From assembly GCA_903871545.1 (NCBI GenBank), contig CAIQHG010000079.1, positions 62,001 to 126,000 of the forward strand: a stretch of DNA of 64,000 bases. Direction: 5' to 3'. The stretch comes from an uncultured Burkholderiales bacterium. GTDB taxonomy: Bacteria > Pseudomonadota > Gammaproteobacteria > Burkholderiales > Burkholderiaceae_C. The notes beneath the pieces are model-generated. The model did no database searches. It was not told where the DNA came from and worked only from the letters and a program-made list of their open reading frames with translations. A program made the position numbers and the translations under genes. This document shows, in pieces, positions 44,055 through 51,575 of this stretch. Each line of letters opens with the position of its first letter. Within the stretch, counting starts at the first letter, position 1.

Positions 44055-44719
44055 AGACTTACCTCAATAACGTACCCAGTCCCTCGAACAGTTATTATGG
44101 AGACGCCGGTATTAGCCAACTTTCTTCTGAGCTTGAGAATGTATATCTCAACTGCGTTGGGGGTAAAGTTGGTGTCCCAACTAGACATGGCAGAGACGAT
44201 CCGGCTCTTAGGTACAGCTTTTCCAGACGAGCCCATCAAAAGCTCTAGGAGAGTTGCCTCGCGAGGGCTCACCATAATGCGCTGCTCTTTATAAAAAAGC
44301 TCCCGACTGTGGGTGTTAAATGAAACATCTCCAAGCCCAAGCACTTGAGTCATTGAGCCTGTTCTGCGTCGAACGATAGCCCGGACTCTTGCAATCAATT
44401 CTGGGGCTTCAAATGGTTTTGTTAAGTAGTCATCCCCCCCGCTATTGAGCCCCAATATGCGGTCTTGCAATTCGTCCCTTGCCGTGAGTATCAAGACGGC
44501 ATGTTTAAGCCCCTTGTCGCGCCATTGTTTTAGTACTTTTAAACCATCAATTTTGGGTAAACTTAAGTCCAAAACCGCAATATCATATTCTTGGATGGCT
44601 GTAGCCCCCAGCGCAAGTTCACCGTTATCAACTGTGTCCACTTGCCAGCCCTCTGCCAGCAAGGTTCGCTTAAGTCCCAAACGAAGTGCAGAATCGTCCT
44701 CAACAACTAGAACTCTCAT
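44051..44719 (-). CDS. TctD/QseB-like response regulator
   Basis: 222 residues, OmpR-type. Receiver: VVEDDSALRLGLKRTLLAEG, the phosphorylated Asp in DIAVLDLSLPKIDGL (about D51), the Lys in GDDYLTKPF. DNA-binding winged helix: VSPREATLLELLMGSSGKAV then NAVEIYILKLRRKL, ending TVRGTGYVIEV. The wording matches the TctD/QseB subgroup. Forms a two-gene operon with the kinase, with a 4-base overlap. It is divergent from the CorA-like gene with 37 bases between starts, so both promoters share the same short region. Confidence 0.92.
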   Translation of the reverse strand: MRVLVVEDDSALRLGLKRTLLAEGWQVDTVDNGELALGATAIQEYDIAVLDLSLPKIDGLKVLKQWRDKGLKHAVLILTARDELQDRILGLNSGGDDYLTKPFEAPELIARVRAIVRRRTGSMTQVLGLGDVSFNTHSRELFYKEQRIMVSPREATLLELLMGSSGKAVPKSRIVSAMSSWDTNFTPNAVEIYILKLRRKLANTGVSIITVRGTGYVIEVSL

Positions 44720-44756
44720 ATCTTTGAAGCTTCATCTATTTTGTGTATCATGATGC

Positions 44757-45848
44757 ATGAGAATTTTTAAGATAACCCAAAATTCGGTCCATGAGTCGGA
44801 CCAACTCCCAAAAGCTGATCCAGGTGATGGATTTCTTTGGATGGCCTTTGCGAGGCGGGAGTTTGAATTATTACAGCAAGATATTCAAACAACTCTTTCG
44901 AATATTTGCAACTCCCAGATTGTAGACCTTCACATCACCGATATCTTAAACAATCAGTTACCCTCGCATTATGACTTTACCTCTGACTATGACATTTTGG
45001 TTTTTAGACGTCTTGCGTCCGGTCAAACAGAAACTAGTTTGAGCGAGCCGGGTTCTATTTTGCGTAGTCCCAGTAATAAGGGGGGACCTCCAGTGCTTAG
45101 AAGAATAGATACCAGTCCAGTTGCATTTGTAGTTATGGGCTGCGTTTTGTTGACCGTTCACCCAACGGACTGCTCAGTTAGGGATTCGTTTGCAACCAAG
45201 TTGCTAAACTCGGCCGCCTCCGCCGCCTCGAGCCACCGCTTACCGCAAAGCCCCTCCGATTTAATGCTGAGAGTTGTGAGTCAGATGGTAGACGGCTATC
45301 TTAATTTAAGGAGAGAGTTGACCCGCCAACTCGATCACTGGCAAAGTGAGTTGCTAAACCCGAGAACACGGTTCAAAGATTGGAGCGCTTTGCTAGATGC
45401 AAGGTTGTCGCTGCATTTGCTTGATGAAATTAGCGAAGATCAGCGTAGTGCAGTACAAGAGTGGACCGATTCACTGGAATCGTTTGCCAAAGAAGCACAG
45501 AGCTCGCCCCTCGAGTTGGAGCTCTTAAAGGTAAGAAGTCGCGATTTAGTAGAGCACATTGAACGTGTCGCTCACCATGTCAGAAGGCTTGAGCAAAGCG
45601 CGGAGACTGCGGTTCAGATGCACTTTAGTGCCCAAAGTAATAGAACAAATGAAATTATGAGAACCCTGACAGTTTTGACTGCTGTGTTTTTGCCACTTAA
45701 TTTAATTACAGGTTTTTTTGGAATGAATTTTGAGACATTTCCCTATATACATTATGAGCAGGGATTGTTTTGGACCATTTTATTTATGGTCTTAATAAGT
45801 CTAGGCTCTGTTATTTTTTTCTGGAGAAAGAAGTTTCTCGGCGGCTAA
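44757..45848 (+). CDS. CorA-like divalent cation transporter
   Basis: 363 residues. The N-terminal cytoplasmic domain (about 1-290) is helical and charged. Two transmembrane helices at the C-terminus (about 300-320 and 335-355) flank the family signature GMN in ITGFFGMNFETFPY. The family channels Mg2+, Co2+ or Zn2+ down the membrane potential. An internal Ser/Pro/Gly-rich segment (about residues 97-120) is not typical. Because the start is 37 bases from the divergent TctD-like regulator, regulation by that regulator is conceivable. Confidence 0.85.
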   Translation: MRIFKITQNSVHESDQLPKADPGDGFLWMAFARREFELLQQDIQTTLSNICNSQIVDLHITDILNNQLPSHYDFTSDYDILVFRRLASGQTETSLSEPGSILRSPSNKGGPPVLRRIDTSPVAFVVMGCVLLTVHPTDCSVRDSFATKLLNSAASAASSHRLPQSPSDLMLRVVSQMVDGYLNLRRELTRQLDHWQSELLNPRTRFKDWSALLDARLSLHLLDEISEDQRSAVQEWTDSLESFAKEAQSSPLELELLKVRSRDLVEHIERVAHHVRRLEQSAETAVQMHFSAQSNRTNEIMRTLTVLTAVFLPLNLITGFFGMNFETFPYIHYEQGLFWTILFMVLISLGSVIFFWRKKFLGG

Positions 45849-46076
45849 TAAAAAGACGCTGGTTGCAAATCTGCGTAAATCCCGCCCGTGATCAAAAAAA
45901 ACTCGTTTGAACCCCAATCAGGTTTAGCCCAGCCATGAATGCATTAGCCATCTGCGCGCGCTGATTAAGCCGTCATGATCATTGCGTGCGTTGGGGCGTT
46001 CTTTGGTTTACTAAGTCCGCATTGGAGCGATAAGTGGACCAGTGATAGCGTAGTGGCACTCCATAAATTTCTAGGA

Positions 46077-47006
46077 TCAAGCCTTCTCCAGACTAGCGTG
46101 CAACCAGCCCCCGCTGTTCACTAAATTTTGGACGACACGGCGCATTGTGGTGATCACTTCCTCTGTTGCCCGCGAAGGCGGGCGCTCGACAGCACGTGCC
46201 AAAAATCTTCGCAGGTAAACGCCCTGTATCGGCACAGCGGCCAAATGGCCTTCGTCCAAATCAGGTTGCACGGGGGCTGCGAAGTGAACGGTATAGCCCA
46301 CCCCGGCCACCACCAGGCGTTTGGCCACGTCAAGCGTGGCCACCTCCACGATTTGATTAAGTGTGACGCCCGCTCGGGCAGCGGCCAGGTCCAACTCCAT
46401 GCGCACGCCCGACTTGGCCAGACCCGTCATCACCAGCGGAAGTCCCTCTAACTTGGCGGGGGATATGCTGCGTGCCTTGAGCCGCGGATCACCGCCTCGG
46501 CCAATTAGGCAGATCTGCTCCGTGAGCAGACGTGCACCCACTAATTTGCTCGGCTCGTATGGGAGGTTTAGGATGGCCACATCCACGCCGCCTTCTAACA
46601 GCAAGTTGCGAAGGGTGGGGGGGAAGCCCTCAACGATCCGCAGGCGCACGCCGGGCAGACTTTGCTCGACGGCCTGCGTCAAGGGCAGCGTGAGCAAAAG
46701 CGCTAACCCTGGCGTTAAACCAACCGACACCAGGCCGCTTGGTTCGCGCTGGCGTGCGCTCATGTCCTGTTTCATCTGCTCGGCGTATCGCACCAGGAAA
46801 GAGGCTCGCTCAAGCAAAAAGAGCGCCTCTTCGGTAGGCGTGGCGCCGCGGGGATGACGCACGAATAGTTGCACACCAAATTCCTCCTCCAGTAGCCGGA
46901 TCTGGCGGCTGAGCGCCGGTTGAGCGACATGAAGTACGCTGGCGGCCCGTCCGTAATGCTGGTGCGTAGCCAAGGCGATGAAGTAGCGAAGTTGTCTCAG
47001 GTCCAT
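46077..47006 (-). CDS. LysR-family regulator of the high-GC catabolic cassette
   Basis: 309 residues. N-terminal winged HTH MDLRQLRYFIALATHQHYGR with AQPALSRQIRLLEEEFGVQL (about 28-47), then an effector domain with ILNLPYEPSKLVGARLLTEQ. The family usually activates a divergently transcribed operon in response to a pathway intermediate, and here a Bug-led operon starts 146 bases away on the other strand. The gene marks the left edge of a segment that is clearly richer in G and C than its neighbours (see finding). An ATAAC-N5-GTTAT palindrome lies between. Confidence 0.9.
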   Translation of the reverse strand: MDLRQLRYFIALATHQHYGRAASVLHVAQPALSRQIRLLEEEFGVQLFVRHPRGATPTEEALFLLERASFLVRYAEQMKQDMSARQREPSGLVSVGLTPGLALLLTLPLTQAVEQSLPGVRLRIVEGFPPTLRNLLLEGGVDVAILNLPYEPSKLVGARLLTEQICLIGRGGDPRLKARSISPAKLEGLPLVMTGLAKSGVRMELDLAAARAGVTLNQIVEVATLDVAKRLVVAGVGYTVHFAAPVQPDLDEGHLAAVPIQGVYLRRFLARAVERPPSRATEEVITTMRRVVQNLVNSGGWLHASLEKA

Positions 47007-47036
47007 AGAAATAAAGGGGATGGGTAGGTCATGTCG

Positions 47037-47051
47037 ATAACAGAATGTTAT
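47037..47051. promoter_or_regulatory. LysR-type operator (T-N11-A palindrome)
   Basis: ATAACAGAATGTTAT: perfect 5-base arms (ATAAC, GTTAT) with a 5-base centre, fitting the T-N11-A LysR box. It sits 31 bases from the LysR gene start and about 100 bases from the divergent Bug gene. Confidence 0.6.
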
Positions 47052-47152
47052 GGAACTGCTAAAAAAATGCTATTGGACGTTACCCTCGGTCGCTTCCTAA
47101 AATGATACCTATACAACTTTTACGATTACTTTTTTATATAAACTGATATTTC

Positions 47153-48121
47153 ATGAAACTTTTGTTCTTGCGCACCATTCTTTTTGGATTCGGGCTGATC
47201 GCGAATCTGGCTCAGGGCCAAACTTATCCGAACAAGCCCATTCGCATCGTGGTGCCTTTCGCCCCCGGCGGCAACGTGGACATCACTGCCAGGGTGGTTG
47301 GTGCGTCCATGGCGCGTATTCTCAACCAGCCAGTTCTCATCGAAAACAAGGTGGGCGCAGGCGGCAAGGTGGGGGCAGAATTTGCGATGAAATCGCCGCC
47401 AGACGGCTACACCCTGATGATGGGCTCCAACAGTTCCCTCAGCGTGGCGCCCAACCTGTTTAAGGACTGGCCCTACGACCCGCAGTCGGGGATTGTCCCT
47501 GTGAGCCAACTGGCTCGCGTGCCCTTCGTGCTGGTCATCCGACCCGGCCTGGGACCCAAAACCGTGCAGGAATTGGTCGCCATGGCCAAACAAAAACCCG
47601 ATGGGCTGACCATGGCCTCAGCCGGTAGCGGAACCTCCAACCATCTGGTGGGAGAATATTTCCAGGCGCTGACCGGCACAGCCTTGTTGCACGTGCCGTA
47701 TAAAGGCGCGGGCCCGGCTTTGCAGGACGTGATCGCCGGCAGGGTGGATGTGCTCTTTGACCAAGTCACCTCTTCCCTGGCCTTCATTGAGCAGGGTAAG
47801 GTGCAAGCTTTGGGCGTCTCTTCTGCAGAGCGGTGGAAGGCTTTGCCCGCGGTGCCCACTTTTTTGGAAGCCGGGCTCTCGGAACTCGTGTTGAGTAACT
47901 TTACCGGCCTAGTGGCTCCGGCTGGCACGCCGCCTGAGGTGATCGCTGTGTTGCAACGTGCGGCCACGCAGGCCCTGCAAGACGAAGCCGTGCTCAAGTC
48001 CTTCGGGGGTATGGGCGTTGAGGCGGCGCACAGCACACCTGCTCAGTTCTCGCAATTGATTCGCGAAGACCTGCAGCGCTGGGCGAAGGTCGTTCGCGAT
48101 AAAAACATAAAGCTCGACTGA
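47153..48121 (+). CDS. Bug/TctC-family solute-binding protein, first gene of the cassette operon
   Basis: 322 residues. Signal peptide about 1-24 (ending AQGQT). Bug motifs: YPNKPIRIVVPFAPGGNVDI, QPVLIENKVGAGGKVGAEFA, PPDGYTLMMGSN, SAGSGTSNHLVGEYF, HVPYKGAGPALQDVIAG, and the C-terminal RWAKVVRDKNIKLD. GC-rich codon use unlike the genes before 45.8 kb. Divergent from the LysR regulator and followed by an Asp/Glu-racemase-like enzyme 14 bases later, so it is the likely uptake component for the cassette's substrate. Confidence 0.92.
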   Translation: MKLLFLRTILFGFGLIANLAQGQTYPNKPIRIVVPFAPGGNVDITARVVGASMARILNQPVLIENKVGAGGKVGAEFAMKSPPDGYTLMMGSNSSLSVAPNLFKDWPYDPQSGIVPVSQLARVPFVLVIRPGLGPKTVQELVAMAKQKPDGLTMASAGSGTSNHLVGEYFQALTGTALLHVPYKGAGPALQDVIAGRVDVLFDQVTSSLAFIEQGKVQALGVSSAERWKALPAVPTFLEAGLSELVLSNFTGLVAPAGTPPEVIAVLQRAATQALQDEAVLKSFGGMGVEAAHSTPAQFSQLIREDLQRWAKVVRDKNIKLD

Positions 48122-48135
48122 AAGGGGAACGCACC

Positions 48136-48837
48136 GTGAAATGGCAACACAAGCTTGGCATCGTCGTTCCCTCTTGGAACACAGTAATGGAATACGAATT
48201 CCAGCGTATGGCCGACGCATCGCTCTCCATCCATGCACAGCGCATCAAGCACACCGACGACGCCGAAGCGAGCCTTAAGTGGCTAAGCACCCAAGCCCCC
48301 GCGGCGGCTACGCTGCTGTCGCATGCCAAGGTGCACGCCATATGCCACGGGTGTACTGCAAGTGGTTTTCTCAAGACGCCGCAGGAAGACTTGGCCCAGG
48401 CGCAGGAACTGAGCTCGCTGACGGGCGTGCCGTGCACCACTTCCTCCTCCTCAATTGTGAAGGCCCTACGTGCCGTATCAGCACAGCGCATCAGCGTGGC
48501 CTCACCCTATGAGCCCTGGCTTAATGAACGTGTAGCAAGCTATCTGCAAGCTGACGGCTTCGAGGTGCTTGCTATCAAGGGCTTGGGCACGCAATCGCAC
48601 TCGACCATATCGACCGAAGCCGTTAAGGCGCTTGCGCACGAGGTGATGCGCGCTGAGACCGAGGCCCTATTCATCAGCTGCTCGAACTTTCGCACGCTAG
48701 ACATCATTTCCGAGCTAGAGGCCGATACCGGTGTGCCCGTCATCACCAGCAACCAAGCCGCTATGTGGGGGACTTTGCGAAGTCTGCTCGACATGCGGGT
48801 GGTGCCAAATGCGGGTCGCCTTTTCCAAATTTCTTGA
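48136..48837 (+). CDS. Asp/Glu racemase-superfamily enzyme (maleate isomerase / arylmalonate decarboxylase-like)
   Basis: 233 residues, the size of single-chain members of this superfamily. N-terminal LGIVVPSWNTVMEYEFQRM (about 7-25) has the conserved P-S/x-N-T pattern of maleate isomerase and arylmalonate decarboxylase. The two catalytic cysteines are likely those in AICHGCTASGF (about 72-82) and LFISCSNFRTLDII (about 178-191). C-terminal VPVITSNQAAMWGTLR is typical. Such enzymes use cysteine chemistry for cis-trans isomerisation, racemisation or decarboxylation of small dicarboxylates. With the neighbouring lactonase-like and aldolase genes it suggests breakdown of a dicarboxylic acid; the substrate is not known. 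Confidence 0.8.
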   Translation: MKWQHKLGIVVPSWNTVMEYEFQRMADASLSIHAQRIKHTDDAEASLKWLSTQAPAAATLLSHAKVHAICHGCTASGFLKTPQEDLAQAQELSSLTGVPCTTSSSSIVKALRAVSAQRISVASPYEPWLNERVASYLQADGFEVLAIKGLGTQSHSTISTEAVKALAHEVMRAETEALFISCSNFRTLDIISELEADTGVPVITSNQAAMWGTLRSLLDMRVVPNAGRLFQIS

Positions 48838-48849
48838 AAGGTTTACAGT

Positions 48850-49809
48850 ATGTTTATCCGACACCTCCTTGTACTTGCCGCCACCTGTCTGAGCTTTAGC
48901 GCATGGGCGCAGGACTATCCAAACCGCCCGGTGCGCATCGTTGTTCCCTTTCCAGCCGGCGGCACAACCGACATCATCACCCGAGCGCTGGCCCAAAAAC
49001 TCTCGGAGGAATGGAAGCAACCCGTACTGGTTGACAACAAACCCGGCGCAGGCGCCAACATCGGCGCCGAGCAGGCGGTGCGCTCTGCACCAGATGGTTA
49101 CACCCTGCTGATGGCCTCTACCGCGCATAGCATCAACGCTACGCTGTATCCCAAAATGGCGTATGACCCTCTCAAGGACTTCACCCCTCTCACGTTGGTG
49201 GCCGAGACCCCCCAGCTGCTGGTGGTACACCCCTCGGTGCCTGCCAACAACACGCGCGAATTCATTCAATACCTCAAGACCTCGTCCACGCCGGTCAGCT
49301 ACAGCTCCGCTGGCAACGGCAGTCTGCCGCACTTGTCTGCCGAGTTGTTCAAGAGCATGAGCGGAACCAACATGCTGCACGTCCCCTACAAGGGTGGACC
49401 CCAAGCCATGACCGATCTGGTCGCCGGTCATGTGCAGATCTCCTTGGCCACTGCGCCCTCGGCCGTGCCCTTTATTAAGAGCGGCAAGATAAGGGCCTTG
49501 GGGGTGAGCTCGCGCCAACGCATTGCGGCCCTGCCGGATGTGCCTACCATAACCGAATCGGGTTTGGCCGGTTATGAGGCCAGCGGCTTCTTTGGCTTGG
49601 TGGGTCCAGCCAATATGCCAGCGGCCATTGCTGACAAAATCCAAGCTACCGTCGTGCGCATCATCAAGGAGCCTGCCATGAGTAAGTACCTAAGCGAGCA
49701 GGGCGCTGATCCCTACACCAGCACCCAGGCTGAATACGCCGCTTTTTTGCGGGATGAAGTTGCCAAATGGGGCAAGATCGTTAAAGACACGGGAGCTAAG
49801 ATTGACTGA
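48850..49809 (+). CDS. Bug/TctC-family solute-binding protein, second in the cassette
   Basis: 319 residues. Signal peptide about 1-21 (ending AWAQD). Motifs YPNRPVRIVVPFPAGGTTDI, QPVLVDNKPGAGANIGAEQA, PDGYTLLMA, YSSAGNGSLPHLSAEL, HVPYKGGPQAMTDLVAG and the ending KWGKIVKDTGAKID. A second Bug gene in one operon, 12 bases after the racemase-like gene, suggests either two related ligands or duplication. Its stop overlaps the TTG start of the amidohydrolase gene by 8 bases. Confidence 0.92.
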   Translation: MFIRHLLVLAATCLSFSAWAQDYPNRPVRIVVPFPAGGTTDIITRALAQKLSEEWKQPVLVDNKPGAGANIGAEQAVRSAPDGYTLLMASTAHSINATLYPKMAYDPLKDFTPLTLVAETPQLLVVHPSVPANNTREFIQYLKTSSTPVSYSSAGNGSLPHLSAELFKSMSGTNMLHVPYKGGPQAMTDLVAGHVQISLATAPSAVPFIKSGKIRALGVSSRQRIAALPDVPTITESGLAGYEASGFFGLVGPANMPAAIADKIQATVVRIIKEPAMSKYLSEQGADPYTSTQAEYAAFLRDEVAKWGKIVKDTGAKID

Positions 49810-50695
49810 CGCAAACCTTGACGGCCTGCCCGAATGCGAGGCACACGATCCAAACCCCAAAAAGGCGAGAATACAGATGCCGGCCCGAGCCTGCGATACG
49901 CATGCCCATGTCTGCGGGCCGCGCTCGCAGTATCCGCTGGTGGCCAATAGGCTTTACAACCCGCCGCAGGCGCCCCTGGCTGAGTTCAGGCATATGCTCG
50001 ACACCCTTGGCATTGAGCGTGCGGTCCTGGTGCAGCCCAGCGTCTACGGCACCGACAACAGCGCTATGTTGGAGGCCTTGGCCCAGGACCCGGTGCGCCT
50101 GCGCGCAGTGGCAGTGGTGCCCTTTGACGTTGATGCCAAGCGCGTGCGCGAGTTACATGCCCTGGGGGTGCGTGGCGTGCGTTGCAACATCGTAGACCTG
50201 AAGGACGGTAAAGGGCATTTGCCGATGGAGGGGCTGCGACGCTTGGCGGATACCATCGCGCCCTTGGGTTGGCACATCGAATTTTTGATGCACGTTAACG
50301 AATTCCCCGACCTCGCGCAACAACTGGGTGACTTGCCTGTGCCGTTGGTGTTCGGTCACTTGGGCTATGTGCCCACGCAGCTGGGATTTGGCGCCGGGTT
50401 TGAAGGGTTGATCGAACTGGCCCGCGCCGGTCGCGCCTGGATTAAACTGACCGCACCTTACCGACTCACGACACAAGCTAGCCCATACCCCAGCGTGCAT
50501 CCCGTTGCGAACCGGCTTGTCCAAGAGGTACCCCATAGCCTGATGTGGGGCAGCGATTGGCCGCACGTCTTCATCAAAAGCGCCATGCCCAACGATGGCG
50601 ACCTTTTCAACCTCTTTTTGGACTGGTTGGGCACGAAGGAGTTGCTTCAGTCCATCTTGATCGACAACCCGGCCAAACTCTACGGATATCCATGA
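49802..50695 (+). CDS. Amidohydrolase-family (COG3618) lactonase-like enzyme
   Basis: About 298 residues from a TTG at 49802, with GGGAGCTAAGA just ahead; a later ATG at 49877 is possible but would trim the usual pre-barrel segment. TIM-barrel metal-dependent hydrolase with ACDTHAHVCGP (metal H-x-H), VLVQPSVYGTD, VPFDVDAKRV, GVRGVRCNIVD, FGHLGYVPTQLGF, and MWGSDWPH near the C-terminus (catalytic Asp). The pattern matches 2-pyrone-4,6-dicarboxylate hydrolase (LigI), 4-sulfomuconolactone hydrolase and galactarolactone isomerase. It likely acts on a lactone of a dicarboxylic acid. It overlaps the next gene by four bases. Confidence 0.85.
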   Translation: MTDANLDGLPECEAHDPNPKKARIQMPARACDTHAHVCGPRSQYPLVANRLYNPPQAPLAEFRHMLDTLGIERAVLVQPSVYGTDNSAMLEALAQDPVRLRAVAVVPFDVDAKRVRELHALGVRGVRCNIVDLKDGKGHLPMEGLRRLADTIAPLGWHIEFLMHVNEFPDLAQQLGDLPVPLVFGHLGYVPTQLGFGAGFEGLIELARAGRAWIKLTAPYRLTTQASPYPSVHPVANRLVQEVPHSLMWGSDWPHVFIKSAMPNDGDLFNLFLDWLGTKELLQSILIDNPAKLYGYP

Positions 50696-51399
50696 CCTCT
50701 GCTTTCCCAAACGCTTCAATTTACCCTGGCCAACAACGCTTACGCCAAGGCCAGTCGGTAATCGCCGTCAACGTGGGCGGTCGCAACCCCGATATCATTA
50801 AAGCCTTGGCAAGCTTTGGCGCGGACTTCGCGTTCATTGACTGCGAACGCTCAGGGATCGGCCTGGACGTAGCGACCGAGTTAATCCGCGCCGCCCAGGT
50901 ATCGGGTCTTGCGCCAATCGTGCGCAGCTGGTCCAAAGACCCCCAGGTATTGGTTCAGTACCTAGACCGCCAAGCCTGTGGGTTGGTGGTGCCTCACATT
51001 AACACTGCGCAGGAGGCGGGCGATGTGGTTGAACTGATGCACTATGCCTGTGGCGAGCAGGCTCCTAACAAATCGGTGATCGTACAGATCGAGACCGTGG
51101 AGGCGGTTCGCAACCTGGACGCCATCATGGCCGTGCCGGGTGTGGATGCGTACTTGGTTGGGCCCAACGACCTAGCCTACAGCATCATGGGCAAGCGCGG
51201 CGCGCAGACGCCCGAGGTGATGTCCACAATTGCCGAGGTCAGCGAGCGACTAAAGCAGGCGGGTAAGGTGTTTGGCATGCCAGCCAATTGGGCGCAACTC
51301 GAGGGCTTTAAGCAGGCGGGAGCGACCTTGCTTTACTTCCCCGTGGAGTGGCTTCTTGATCGCGCCCTTAAAGAGCTCAATTCTGTCCTCAAGAAGTGA
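50692..51399 (+). CDS. HpcH/HpaI-family aldolase
   Basis: 235 residues from the ATG at 50692, which overlaps the amidohydrolase stop (ATGA). TIM-barrel class II pyruvate aldolase: FGADFAFIDCERSGIGLDVA (about 39-58), PIVRSWSKDPQVLVQYLDRQ, GLVVPHINTAQEAGDVV, VIVQIETVEAVRNLD and VDAYLVGPNDLAYSIMG (metal-binding Glu and Asp). The family splits 4-hydroxy-2-oxo acids to pyruvate or oxaloacetate plus an aldehyde or keto acid. As last enzyme of the operon it fits a final cleavage step after isomerase and lactonase. Confidence 0.88.
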   Translation: MTSAFPNASIYPGQQRLRQGQSVIAVNVGGRNPDIIKALASFGADFAFIDCERSGIGLDVATELIRAAQVSGLAPIVRSWSKDPQVLVQYLDRQACGLVVPHINTAQEAGDVVELMHYACGEQAPNKSVIVQIETVEAVRNLDAIMAVPGVDAYLVGPNDLAYSIMGKRGAQTPEVMSTIAEVSERLKQAGKVFGMPANWAQLEGFKQAGATLLYFPVEWLLDRALKELNSVLKK

Positions 51400-51575
51400 T
51401 GAATTAAGCCCAATTGATCCGTCAGATAAGACGCCCACCCCCTCAGTCTAAATAACTCAGGGTTGCTGAGTGCGTGCTGTTTGGTGCCTTACAACGAGGG
51501 CAAACAACCGAGCAAAGCACATTAAATATGCGCTGGGTTATGTGCTGACCCCGCCCAGGCCGGTTTATATTCGGA

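Noticed and set aside
45976-46125. 49-codon open frame MIIACVGAFFGLLS... at the left edge of the GC-rich segment
   Set aside because: Could be a small membrane peptide or gene relic, but there is no ribosome site or recognisable family, and it overlaps the end of the LysR gene.
48715-49644. 309-codon minus-strand frame opposite the second cassette Bug gene
   Set aside because: GC-rich coding DNA produces long antisense frames; the plus-strand Bug protein is full length with clear motifs.
50153-50719. 188-codon minus-strand frame opposite the amidohydrolase
   Set aside because: Antisense shadow of a conserved enzyme gene in GC-rich DNA; no family features.
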